A stretch of DNA of 64,000 bases from Paenibacillus sp. FSL H8-0079 (GTDB lineage Bacteria; Bacillota; Bacilli; Paenibacillales; Paenibacillaceae). How positions within the stretch are numbered: the stretch's first letter is position 1; every line of letters starts with the position of its first letter. The notes beneath the pieces were generated by a model. That model was not told the origin of the DNA and ran no database searches. It saw nothing but the letters and a program-made list of their open reading frames with translations. The stretch covers positions 6,014,001 through 6,078,000 of the forward strand of contig NZ_CP150300.1 in NCBI RefSeq assembly GCF_037991315.1, written 5' to 3'. Below are positions 44,152 to 53,115 of the stretch, in pieces. A program made the position numbers and the translations under genes.

Positions 44152-45443
44152 GATATCGCCTCCTTGGTTGATTGATCTCTAACCGATTGCAGCATCGCAA
44201 TTGCAGACTGACGTTCATTCCAGGTTACAGGTTCCTGCTCTGGCACAAGTTCAACCATCTCAATCGCCCCATCCACCGGGCAAACGATCGAACACAGATT
44301 GCAGCCAACACAGTCTTCTTCCACCACTTCCAGATAGGAGCCGGACGGGTCGGTCAACATATCAATACATTGATGCGAGGTGTCCTCACAAGCAATATGG
44401 CATTTGTTGCAATTGATGCAGACATCGCGGTTGATGCGGGCGACCACTTTGTAGTTCAGATCGAGATTGCCCCAATCCGAATACCGCGGAACGGTCTGAC
44501 CTACGAGTTCTGCTACGCTGCTCAGACCCTTTTCATCCAAGTAATCGTTCAGGCCATCAATCATGTCCTCCACAATGCGAAATCCATGATGCATCGCTGC
44601 AGTACATACTTGGACCCCTGTGGCGCCCATGAGTAAGAACTCTGCTGTGTCACGCCAATCAGATATGCCGCCTATGCCCGAGATCGGTACACCTACCTCC
44701 GGATTACGCGCACACTCCGCAACCATGTTCAGTGCGATGGGCTTTACCGCTGGTCCACAGTATCCACCATGTGCTCCTTTGCCGCCCACATGCGGCACCG
44801 TATTCCACGAATCCAGATCCACACCTGCAAGAGAGTTAATCGTATTGATCAGGGAGATCGCATCTGCGCCACCGCGAACAGCTGCCCGGGCAGTCGCCGT
44901 AATGTCCGTGATATTCGGCGTGAGCTTCACAATCACCGGTGTGGTCGCCACTTCCTTCACCCACATCGTCTGGAGTTCGACCAGGTCAGGTTGCTGACCA
45001 GAGGCAGCTCCCATACCACGTTCGGCCATGCCATGCGGGCAGCCAAAGTTCAGCTCCAGGCCATCGACGCCGACGGCCTCCACCTTTTTCACAATCTCAT
45101 GCCACTTCTCTCGCGTAGGTTCCACCATCAGTGAAGCGATAACCGCACGATCTGGGAATCGTTTCTTGGTCTCGGCAATCTCCCGCAGATTCACTTCCAG
45201 TGGACGATCGGATATCAATTCAATATTGTTAAACCCCGCCACCCGTTGTCCGCCAAAATGGACCGCCGCGAAACGCGAGGATGTATTGATAATTGGCTCA
45301 CCCAGTGTCTTCCACACCGCACCACCCCAGCCCGCCTCGAACGCACGCTGGACCTGATATCCCGTATTGGTTGGTGGTGCAGAAGCCAGCCAGAATGGAT
45401 TGGGTGATCGAATACCTGCCAGATTAATGGATAAGTCAGCCAT
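44148..45443 (-). CDS. preA: NAD-dependent dihydropyrimidine dehydrogenase subunit PreA
   Basis: The catalytic subunit reduces uracil or thymine at an FMN site. The 431-residue protein has a TIM-barrel domain with ELNFGCPHGMAERGMG and KLTPNITDITATARAA. A C-terminal ferredoxin domain has two 4Fe-4S motifs, CINCNKCHIAC and CVGCNLCSIVC. Where mammalian DPD carries its catalytic Cys (LACGQ) this protein has Ser (AASGQ). AAGGAGGG lies eight bases before the ATG. Its partner preT is upstream, separated by 540 bases of palindromic repeats. Confidence 0.94.
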   Translation of the reverse strand: MADLSINLAGIRSPNPFWLASAPPTNTGYQVQRAFEAGWGGAVWKTLGEPIINTSSRFAAVHFGGQRVAGFNNIELISDRPLEVNLREIAETKKRFPDRAVIASLMVEPTREKWHEIVKKVEAVGVDGLELNFGCPHGMAERGMGAASGQQPDLVELQTMWVKEVATTPVIVKLTPNITDITATARAAVRGGADAISLINTINSLAGVDLDSWNTVPHVGGKGAHGGYCGPAVKPIALNMVAECARNPEVGVPISGIGGISDWRDTAEFLLMGATGVQVCTAAMHHGFRIVEDMIDGLNDYLDEKGLSSVAELVGQTVPRYSDWGNLDLNYKVVARINRDVCINCNKCHIACEDTSHQCIDMLTDPSGSYLEVVEEDCVGCNLCSIVCPVDGAIEMVELVPEQEPVTWNERQSAIAMLQSVRDQSTKEAIS

Positions 45444-45478
45444 AACGATCCCTCCTTGGTGTTGTTTGAACTTACTAG

Positions 45479-45663
45479 TTACACTGGAAACTCCGATAAC
45501 AGAACAACCTTCCGATCGCTGTTATTCCCAGATTTTTTTTAATTCCTTTTCTAAAGGGAAAATCCGGGAATAAAGGCGAGCTTATGCTTCCGATGCAGCT
45601 TTCTTTCAGAAAGCTTTTAGCTTCGTTTCTTCAGGTTCTTTCTGTCCTCTCCGTTTCGTGTAA
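45479..45663 (+). repeat. Palindromic dispersed repeat, copy C
   Basis: The 185-bp element begins TTACAC and ends GTGTAA. It is longer than copies A and B because of an internal insert carrying the hairpin AGCTTTCT-TTC-AGAAAGCT, shared with copy D at the window start. Its central stem shows compensatory changes relative to A and B (TTATT/AATAA instead of TTATC/GATAA, and CCC/GGG restored). Confidence 0.85.
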
Positions 45664-45759
45664 ATGTTTAGTTCAATGTATATCGTTGTATTGGATATTT
45701 GGTCGTGCTCAGGATTTCTGCGTAGTAATGGTGTTTCTGGATAGTACGCACCTAAATTC

Positions 45760-45952
45760 TAACGAACCGTACAGCTCTTATTCGGGCCCTATGGGGCAAT
45801 TTCAAAATCTAACGAATCGTAGAAAGCTTATATTACTGTAGTAGCTCATTTCGGCTTCATTTCAACGGTTTATTATCAAAATAAGACGTGTGAGATTCGT
45901 TAGATTTTTCAATCCTCCATTATTGCCACTATAAGATGTGTAGGGTTCTTTA
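45760..45952. repeat. Large imperfect inverted repeat between preA and preT
   Basis: Arms at 45760-45838 and 45874-45952 (79 bp each) align without gaps when one is reverse-complemented. Each arm contains two related motifs, a TAACGAACC-type and a AAATCTAACGAATC-type, each followed by a CTTAT. The loop is 35 bases. It is unrelated in sequence to the TTACAC repeat next to it. No coding capacity is visible. Confidence 0.75.
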
Positions 45953-45985
45953 GCGCATCAGACACATGTGGATTCAACGAACTGC

Positions 45986-47362
45986 TCACGCTGTCTCTTC
46001 CACCTGTCCAGGCAATGCCTTCATGACTGCCGCAGCGGCCAGCTTACCCTGCTGTGCAGCCGAGACAACCATCGCCTCACCCTGGCCCTGACCAAAAATA
46101 ACATCTCCTGCCGCATAGATCTGAGGGTGTGAGGTACGGTACGTATGCGGCTCGATCTCAACGACGCCCCAGTGGTGACGCAGCCCAAACGTTTCGATTA
46201 ATGGTAATAACCGATGCTGCCCAATCGCCCGGATGACCGTATCACATTCAATCATGAACTCCGATCCCTCCACAGGCATGGGCAACGCACGCCCACCACC
46301 AGGCGGGGTAATCAACTCCATTTTCACACATTCCACAGCCTGAACCCGACCGTTCTCGTCTCCAATGATACGCTGCGGCATGGTAAACCAGCGGAACTCC
46401 ACACCCTCCTGCTTGGCAAACGTATATTCAAACGCATACGCCGTCATCTGGCTTTCCCCGCGCCGATATAACATCTGCACCCGCTCGGCACCAAGACGTA
46501 CCGAACAGGTTGCTGCATCTACCGCCGTATTGCCCGCGCCAATAACGGCGACCTTCAGACCATTCAGCGCGGGCGGAACACCTTGCTTGGTAGACTCCAC
46601 CAGTTCAATCGCATCATAGACACCTTCCAGTGTCTCCCCTTCAATGCCCAGCATAGGTACTGAACCCATGCCACAGGCCAGAATGACCGCTTCATGCTGC
46701 TCCAGCAACTGCGAAGCAGGAATATCCACACCGATGCGCACCCCATAACGGATCTGCACACCAAGTGCCTCCACCTGCTCCACTTCCCATAGCGCAACCG
46801 ATTCGGGCAGACGGAAGGATACGATGCCATACGTATTCAGCCCGCCCCCCTTGGGTTTGGCTTCATAGATCGTCACCTCATAACCTGCACGCCCCAGTTC
46901 ACGTGCTGCCGACAATCCCGCAGGCCCTGCTCCCACAACAGCGACGGTTCTCCCATTGGCAGGCGCTGCCTGGAATAACGGCTCATTCTTCGCCCGCACC
47001 CAGTCGGTGGCGTAACGCTGCAAGTCACCAATCCGAATCGGCTTCGACGATTCGTTCAGCACACATGCGCCTTCACACAGTTCCTCTGTGGGACAGACAC
47101 GTGCGCAGCTGGCTCCAACCGGATTCGCATCCATGATGGTGCGGGCCGAACCTTTCAGCTGCCCTGTGGATATTTTGCTAATAAAAGAAGGGATGTTGAT
47201 ATCAGTTGGACAGGCTTTTATACAAGGTGCATCGTAACAGTACAGACAGCGGTTTGACTCCTCCATCGCTTCCTTGCCTGTCATGGCGGGTTTCATCTCG
47301 GCAAACCGACTCTCCCACCCATAATCGGATAACGTTGTTCCTGAGCTGTTCATCAATGTCAT
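45986..47362 (-). CDS. preT: NAD(P)-dependent dihydropyrimidine dehydrogenase subunit PreT
   Basis: The electron-input subunit takes electrons from NAD(P)H through FAD to PreA. The 458-residue protein has N-terminal Fe-S cysteines (RCLYCYDAPCIKACPTDI and CARVCPTEELCEGAC), an FAD motif VAVVGAGPAGLSAARELG and an NAD-binding motif KVAVIGAGNTAVDAA. It resembles glutamate synthase small subunits. AGGAGG lies three bases before the ATG used; a TTG at 47356 or an ATG at 47353 would give better spacing. Confidence 0.92.
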   Translation of the reverse strand: MTLMNSSGTTLSDYGWESRFAEMKPAMTGKEAMEESNRCLYCYDAPCIKACPTDINIPSFISKISTGQLKGSARTIMDANPVGASCARVCPTEELCEGACVLNESSKPIRIGDLQRYATDWVRAKNEPLFQAAPANGRTVAVVGAGPAGLSAARELGRAGYEVTIYEAKPKGGGLNTYGIVSFRLPESVALWEVEQVEALGVQIRYGVRIGVDIPASQLLEQHEAVILACGMGSVPMLGIEGETLEGVYDAIELVESTKQGVPPALNGLKVAVIGAGNTAVDAATCSVRLGAERVQMLYRRGESQMTAYAFEYTFAKQEGVEFRWFTMPQRIIGDENGRVQAVECVKMELITPPGGGRALPMPVEGSEFMIECDTVIRAIGQHRLLPLIETFGLRHHWGVVEIEPHTYRTSHPQIYAAGDVIFGQGQGEAMVVSAAQQGKLAAAAVMKALPGQVEETA

Positions 47363-47403
47363 GCACCTCCTGAAGTTTGATCCGGACTAGCTTCCAGCTA
47401 CGT

Positions 47404-48285
47404 TCACAGGCTAACCAGATGTTCGTACGTTTCCGGCCTGCGATCGCGGTAGAACTGCCACACATTACGCACCTCACGAATCATCTCCGTATCCATCTCG
47501 CCAATAACGACCTCATCCTGATCCCGGCTGCCGATCGCTACCATTCTGCCTCGCGGGTCGACCAGGTACGACTGTCCATAAAATTCACCCATATTCCATG
47601 GCGCTTCCACGCCGACCCGGTTGATAGCTGCAACATAATAGCCGTTAGCTACCGCATGAGCAGGCTGTTCCAGTTTCCACAGATATTCCGATGTACCCGC
47701 AACCGTAGCGGACGGATTAAACACAATCTCTGCCCCCGCGAGCCCAAGCAATCGAGCCCCTTCCGGAAAATGACGATCATAACAGATGTACACGCCGACT
47801 CTGGCGTAGGCCGTATCAAATACCGGAAACCCGAGGTTACCTGGTTTGAAATAATACTTTTCCCAGAATCCATTTGTACCCTCACCTGCTTCCACATGTG
47901 GGATATGATGTTTGCGATATTTGCCCAGATACGTACCATCTGCATCAATGACAGCTGCCGTATTGTAATACGAAGCAATGCCCTCCACCTCGTACACGGG
48001 TAAAATAATCACTACCGCAAGCTCCTTCGCCAGTTCCTGAAAACGTCTGGTCGTTGGCCCTTCCGGCACAGGTTCAGCGGATGTATACCATTTGGGATTC
48101 TGCTCTGTACAAAAGTAAGGCCCATAGAATACTTCCTGCAATCCGATGATCTTGGCGCCTCTTGCAGCCGCTTCACGGACCAGCGCAATGTGCTTCTGAA
48201 CTGCAGCCTCTTTGTGCACCTCAACGGGAGCCGAACCTTCGATTTCATGAGAAGCCTGGATTAATCCGATGCTGATTTTGCCCAT
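47404..48285 (-). CDS. Nitrilase-family beta-ureidopropionase (PydC-like)
   Basis: Hydrolyses N-carbamoyl-beta-alanine to beta-alanine, CO2 and ammonia. The 293-residue protein has the Glu-Lys-Cys triad in LQEVFYGPYF, YRKHHIPHV and YICYDRHFPEG, with surrounding residues like eukaryotic beta-alanine synthase. It lies three bases downstream of a second carbamoyl-hydrolysing enzyme of a different fold. N-carbamoylputrescine amidase is a close relative, but the operon argues for pyrimidine degradation. Confidence 0.88.
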   Translation of the reverse strand: MGKISIGLIQASHEIEGSAPVEVHKEAAVQKHIALVREAAARGAKIIGLQEVFYGPYFCTEQNPKWYTSAEPVPEGPTTRRFQELAKELAVVIILPVYEVEGIASYYNTAAVIDADGTYLGKYRKHHIPHVEAGEGTNGFWEKYYFKPGNLGFPVFDTAYARVGVYICYDRHFPEGARLLGLAGAEIVFNPSATVAGTSEYLWKLEQPAHAVANGYYVAAINRVGVEAPWNMGEFYGQSYLVDPRGRMVAIGSRDQDEVVIGEMDTEMIREVRNVWQFYRDRRPETYEHLVSL

Positions 48286-48288
48286 ACG

Positions 48289-49578
48289 TCATAACGCCTC
48301 CTCAGTTAAAATGATTGGTTGGTTCATTCCACTGCACATCCTCCGAATGGTGCGATATAACACTTCCGTGCCCAGTCCAATATCCTCCGGGGAGGAATAT
48401 TCGCTGGGATGATGACTGATACCGTCCTTGCTGCGGACAAAGATCATGCCATAATCACACACAAGCGAAAGGGCCAATGCATCATGGAACGGACCACTCA
48501 TCAGTTCTGGCAAAGTAATCCCGATCTCTTTCGCGGATGAACGAATCACCGACATGATCGGCTCTGCACAATACCTCGGCTCACTATTCGTATCCTCTGT
48601 CAGCGAGTAAGTTAGACCATATCGGGAACTCATGTCATCCAACATATTCATCAATCGGGCTTCAAGCCGGTTCCTGCGCTCCATCTCCATGTCTCGTAAA
48701 TCCACCGTGAAACTGACTTCCTCCGGGATGATGTTACGCGAGTCTGGAAACACCCTCAGACTTCCCACCGTACCTACGGTTGGGGCTTCCGGGTCTTCTC
48801 TCACCATGTCGTCAAAAGCCGCAATGACTTTGGCGCTGCCTACCAAAGCATCATGCCGCATCCCCATGGGAACGGAACCAGCATGACCGGCCATGCCTTT
48901 CATCGTCACCGTAAGCCACAGCGGGCCCGATATGCCCGTCACCAGACCTACTGGTGCATTCATCGCTTCCAGCACCGGCCCCTGCTCAATGTGCAACTCC
49001 AGATAACTGCCTATGGAACCTGGCGGATAGATCGCCTCTTCAAAATCCGAAGGAGAACAGCCAAAGGCTTCCAGCGCCTCCCGACGGGTCACTCCGTTTT
49101 TATCCTGCCGCTCCAGTTCGCCTTCTTCCAACTGACCAGTTATGCCACGTGAGCCGAACAGGCCTTTGTTAAAACGTGAACCCTCTTCATCGCAAAAGGC
49201 AATTATCTCTATCGGCATACGGGGCTGTATGCCATTTTCGATCAGGCATTGCACCGCTTCGAGCGCGCCGAGCACGCCAATTGCTCCATCATATCGACCG
49301 CCGTACGGCTGAGAGTCGATGTGGGAACCAATCATGAGGATCGGCAGCGCCTGATCCTCCCCTTCCAGACGACCAATCAGATTGCCGAAGGGATCGAGTC
49401 GAGTCGTCAGACCGGCCTTTTCCATCCAAAGACGAACTTGTATGATGCCGTCCATATCTTCCGGGGTCAGGGCAAGTCGGCAGACACCCGTCTCCGCGAT
49501 TCGGCCAATGCGTGACAACTGCTCAATTCGCTCATTCAGCCGAAGCTGATTAATGAGTTTGCCTGTTGTGGTCTGCAT
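48289..49578 (-). CDS. M20-family N-carbamoyl-amino-acid hydrolase (AmaB/HyuC-like)
   Basis: This 429-residue metallohydrolase has the metal-site motifs GSHIDSQPYGGRYDG near residue 84, FCDEEGSRF near 128, ELHIEQG near 193 and SHHPSEYS near the C terminus. The family includes N-carbamoyl-L-amino-acid hydrolases, beta-ureidopropionases and allantoate amidohydrolases. In this operon it could act on N-carbamoyl-beta-alanine or on the methyl homologue from thymine, beside the nitrilase-type enzyme. Confidence 0.85.
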   Translation of the reverse strand: MQTTTGKLINQLRLNERIEQLSRIGRIAETGVCRLALTPEDMDGIIQVRLWMEKAGLTTRLDPFGNLIGRLEGEDQALPILMIGSHIDSQPYGGRYDGAIGVLGALEAVQCLIENGIQPRMPIEIIAFCDEEGSRFNKGLFGSRGITGQLEEGELERQDKNGVTRREALEAFGCSPSDFEEAIYPPGSIGSYLELHIEQGPVLEAMNAPVGLVTGISGPLWLTVTMKGMAGHAGSVPMGMRHDALVGSAKVIAAFDDMVREDPEAPTVGTVGSLRVFPDSRNIIPEEVSFTVDLRDMEMERRNRLEARLMNMLDDMSSRYGLTYSLTEDTNSEPRYCAEPIMSVIRSSAKEIGITLPELMSGPFHDALALSLVCDYGMIFVRSKDGISHHPSEYSSPEDIGLGTEVLYRTIRRMCSGMNQPIILTEEAL

Positions 49579-49616
49579 CCTGCCTCGCCTCCTTTTGTGT
49601 TATCCATCTATGGCAA

Positions 49617-50990
49617 CTAACCTGCGTCCAGACTACGGAGTGCAACGAGCAAACTTCCAGCGATCAGATCCAGCTCTTCCTCGGTGGTGACAAATGGTGG
49701 GGAAATCGTCAAAATATTTGCAAACCCCGGTACGGTATCACCGTTCTTGCCAATCAGGATGCCGTCCCTTTTACAACTGGCGAGTACCTTCATTACTTTA
49801 TCCGCCTCCGCAGGAGATCCGTCTGCTTCAATCAACTCCACCCCACAGGCGAATCCGAACGAACGGATATCCCCCACAATGGACAGCTCCAGCAAAGGTT
49901 CCAGCTTCTCACGAAGCAGATATCCCAGTTCTTCCGCCCGGCTGACCAGATTCTCTCGTTCCAGAATCTCCAGATTCGCCAGTGCCACCCGACAGGACAC
50001 CGGATTTCCGCCAAATGTATTCACATGCCGAAAGTGTGCATCCGGGCCGGGTTCCCGGAACGTGTCATACAGATCGGCTCGCACGGCCGTTGCTGATAGT
50101 GGCGAATACGCACTGGTCATGCCTTTTGCCATCGTCACAATATCAGGCTGTACGCCATAGTTCTGATGACCAAACTTCTGCCCAGAGCGGCCAAAACCAC
50201 AGATGACCTCATCGACAATGAGCAACACGCCATAGCGCTGACAGATCTCTTGCACGGTACGCATATAATCCAGCGGGGGCACAATCATACCGCCCCCCGT
50301 GATCACCGGCTCCATAATTACTGCGGCAACTGTCTCGGGACCTTCCCAACGAATCACCTCTTCATAGATGGTTGCACATTCGAGTCCGCATCCATCCTTG
50401 TTTCGTCCAAACGGACAGCGGTAACAATACGGTGGTGGAACATGAGAGAAACCTACGCCGAGCGGCTCGTATTTGATCTTGCGGGCGGCTTGCCCGGTGG
50501 CGCCCAGCGCTCCCATGGAGTTGCCGTGATACGCACGGTGACGGGAGATGAATTTGTGCCGAGTAGGCTCACCATTCTGATGGTGGTACTGACGGGCTAT
50601 TTTGAAAGCCACCTCATTCGCATCTGAACCCGAGTTGGAGAAGAATATTCGATACTCCCCATCCAGCCAATCATTCAGCTTCTCCGCCAGCAAAATCGCC
50701 GGTTCGTGACTCTGCGTCATCGGTACATAAGCGAGTGCTTTCATCTGTTCGTAGGCACTTCTCGCAATCTCCTCACGGCCATGCCCCACATTCACACACC
50801 ACAGTCCCGACATCGCATCCAGATAACGCGTACCATCCTGATCGGTAATCCAACTGCCCTCTCCACTTACTGCAATCATCGGATGATCGTTATGAGGCGA
50901 GATGTGATGCCACACGTATTTGCGATCCTTCTCCAGCCATTCTTCCTTCGTACCGCCAAGCGGCTGCGGCTGCTGATCCACAGAACTCAT
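49617..50990 (-). CDS. Class III aminotransferase, probable beta-alanine transaminase
   Basis: Removes the amino group of beta-alanine (or beta-aminoisobutyrate) to give malonate semialdehyde, the last visible step of the pathway. The 457-residue PLP enzyme has the PLP-lysine segment TMAKGMTSAY near residue 285, LLIVDEVICGFGRSG before it and FFSNSGSDANEVAFK. A Cys-rich insert CYRCPFGRNKDGCGLEC near residue 198 may bind zinc. No malonate-semialdehyde dehydrogenase is encoded in the window. Confidence 0.88.
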   Translation of the reverse strand: MSSVDQQPQPLGGTKEEWLEKDRKYVWHHISPHNDHPMIAVSGEGSWITDQDGTRYLDAMSGLWCVNVGHGREEIARSAYEQMKALAYVPMTQSHEPAILLAEKLNDWLDGEYRIFFSNSGSDANEVAFKIARQYHHQNGEPTRHKFISRHRAYHGNSMGALGATGQAARKIKYEPLGVGFSHVPPPYCYRCPFGRNKDGCGLECATIYEEVIRWEGPETVAAVIMEPVITGGGMIVPPLDYMRTVQEICQRYGVLLIVDEVICGFGRSGQKFGHQNYGVQPDIVTMAKGMTSAYSPLSATAVRADLYDTFREPGPDAHFRHVNTFGGNPVSCRVALANLEILERENLVSRAEELGYLLREKLEPLLELSIVGDIRSFGFACGVELIEADGSPAEADKVMKVLASCKRDGILIGKNGDTVPGFANILTISPPFVTTEEELDLIAGSLLVALRSLDAG

Positions 50991-51011
50991 TCGTCATCCT
51001 CCTCCACACGC

Positions 51012-52076
51012 TTATTTCACCGCTTCTTCATAGATGCTTTTCTCCAGCGCTTCATCCAGGTTGGCGGCTTTTTTGATTAGGCCATAGTTCAGTGCAATAT
51101 CCGCAGTTCGGGAAAAAGACTCATCCACAAAGCTACCGACTTGCTGCTCCGTAAATCCTTCCGGGCGAATTAGCTTCGCAATCTCTTCCAGCATCGTTAC
51201 CTGATGCTCACGAGTGGTACTGCCATCCGTCACATTACTCATCACGATATCCACCGTCTCATCCTGTTCATCTATGGCGTAGTTCCAGCCTTTCAAAATG
51301 GCACGGGTTACTTTGACCGCAAGCTCACGGTTGCTGTCTACCCAATCCTTCTTGGCAATCAGCGTATCCTCCAGCATGCCAACACCGGCATCTTCAATGT
51401 TGAACACATCCAGATCGGACTCTTTCGTTCCACTTTCCAGCACAACGTGGTATTCGTTATAGATCGTCGCCGTAGCTACATCCACCTGATCGTTGAAAAA
51501 CTGATCCATCGTGAACCCCTGCTTCACCAGTTCAATATCTTTCTTCGGATCGAGTCCATTCTTCTCCATGAACGCGAGCACCTGAAACTGCTGACTGCCG
51601 AACCAGGTACTGACCTTCTTGCCTTTCATCTGAGCCGGATCAGTAATGCCTAGGGACTTCTTGGCGATCAAGCGATAACTACTCTTCTGCGAGATCTGGG
51701 CGAGCGACACGAGCGGCAGACCATTATCCCGGCTGACTAACAGACTGTCTACTCCCGTGATTCCCACATCTGCCGCACCATTGACCACCTGCTGCTCAAT
51801 CACGATATCCGGACCACCCGGAATAATCTCGGCATCAATGCCTTCATCTGCAAAAAAACCTTTTTCCTTCGCTGCATAGATCCCGGCAAACTGCGCCTGC
51901 GGCACCCATTTCAGTTGAATCTTCACTTTGGTTAAGGGTTTATCCGCCTCTCCCGATTCTCCTGAACCTACAACAACTGGCTGTGCCGCCGGCTCGGACT
52001 TCGTAGAACATGCGCTCAGAACCGTAACCACCAACATAACCATGACCAGCAGACCCAACTTCAACGTTTTGTACAT
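51012..52076 (-). CDS. ABC transporter substrate-binding lipoprotein (NMT1/ThiY-like)
   Basis: This 354-residue binding lipoprotein has a signal peptide ending in the lipobox LSAC (Cys near residue 23). The opening IQLKWVPQAQFAGIYAAKEKGFF is typical of the NMT1/THI5-like family that binds pyrimidines, thiamine precursors and related ligands. It is encoded between the transaminase and its two permeases, so a pyrimidine or its reduced product is the likely ligand. No TPP riboswitch is visible upstream of the transporter, which argues against thiamine-precursor import. Confidence 0.85.
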   Translation of the reverse strand: MYKTLKLGLLVMVMLVVTVLSACSTKSEPAAQPVVVGSGESGEADKPLTKVKIQLKWVPQAQFAGIYAAKEKGFFADEGIDAEIIPGGPDIVIEQQVVNGAADVGITGVDSLLVSRDNGLPLVSLAQISQKSSYRLIAKKSLGITDPAQMKGKKVSTWFGSQQFQVLAFMEKNGLDPKKDIELVKQGFTMDQFFNDQVDVATATIYNEYHVVLESGTKESDLDVFNIEDAGVGMLEDTLIAKKDWVDSNRELAVKVTRAILKGWNYAIDEQDETVDIVMSNVTDGSTTREHQVTMLEEIAKLIRPEGFTEQQVGSFVDESFSRTADIALNYGLIKKAANLDEALEKSIYEEAVK

Positions 52077-52176
52077 GGACAGAACAACCCCCTGTGTATA
52101 TACGATTTTTCAATCAGGTAGTGTGAGGCTCTACTTCACCAGCTCTATCAATCTATGGTTGCTATCCTGATGTACG

Positions 52177-53115
52177 TTATGGTTCTGTGCGTGCACGGTT
52201 CCACGGAATGAGTCGCTTTTCTGCCAGGACAACCGCTTCATACAACACAATGCCGAGCGCGGCGGCGATGACAATGCAGGACCAGGCCAAGGGCATGTTC
52301 GCCAGTCGAATCTGATCCGAGAGCAGGTACCCTAGACCCTGGGAGGCGATGAAAAATTCACCCACAATGGCCCCGATAATACTGGTCGACATATTGATCT
52401 TCAGACCGGCAAAGAGGGAAGGCAGGGCATGAGGCAGTCTCAGCTTCCAAAAAAACTGCATCCTGCTCGCAGCAAGGCCACTCAGCAAATCACTGTACTG
52501 CGGCTGAATGGAAGTCAGTCCTTTGAACAGGCTGACTGCCATTGCTGCCATCGTAATCACCGTGACGACAGCAATACGCGACCAGATCCCGTCACCGAAC
52601 CAATTGTTCATAATCGGGGCTAGGGCCACGATGGGAACGGCGTTCAGTGCCGACAAAACCGTAACCGCCGCCCTGCCGCTTGTTGGGAAAAACGATGCAC
52701 CTGCCGCCGCCAGAGCACCCAACAGGGAACCGAGCAAGAAACCACCCAGCATTTCGGTTCCGCTGTACATCGCATATCGAAAGAGCATATTGGCATTTTC
52801 CTGAATGGATGCTGCAATCGCGGAAGGCACAGGCAGTTGGTAGCTTTCCAGCGAGAATATCCAATGAAACAACCTGAGCTGCCAGAGGGCGAGAAACACC
52901 ACACCCGCACCCCAAGGAAGCATGCTCAGTGCAATCGAGCGCCCGCGAACGCCAGTGCCCGGTCTGGCCTTTCCGGCTTGTCCCCGTTGTCCATGGATTT
53001 CCGATCCGGGAGCAGCTGCCATCTGTGAACCCGTGAGGGTCGTAGCCGCACCAGTTACAGCAGCAATCGTCACACCTTCATCACTTTTCCGGCTCAACAC
53101 TCTACCTTCACTCAT
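52177..53115 (-). CDS. ABC transporter permease (SsuC/ThiX type), subunit 1
   Basis: The 312-residue permease has an unusual hydrophilic N-terminal extension of about 65 residues, then about six helices and a coupling segment LTSIQPQYSDLLSGLAASRMQ (first part). Its ATG overlaps the upstream permease stop as ATGA. It should form a heterodimer with the second permease and use the ATPase at 53905. Confidence 0.85.
   Translation of the reverse strand: MSEGRVLSRKSDEGVTIAAVTGAATTLTGSQMAAAPGSEIHGQRGQAGKARPGTGVRGRSIALSMLPWGAGVVFLALWQLRLFHWIFSLESYQLPVPSAIAASIQENANMLFRYAMYSGTEMLGGFLLGSLLGALAAAGASFFPTSGRAAVTVLSALNAVPIVALAPIMNNWFGDGIWSRIAVVTVITMAAMAVSLFKGLTSIQPQYSDLLSGLAASRMQFFWKLRLPHALPSLFAGLKINMSTSIIGAIVGEFFIASQGLGYLLSDQIRLANMPLAWSCIVIAAALGIVLYEAVVLAEKRLIPWNRARTEP

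Noticed and set aside
45584..45841. 85-codon plus-strand frame between preA and preT
   Set aside because: It runs through repeat copy C and the second inverted repeat, has no ribosome site and no recognisable domain.
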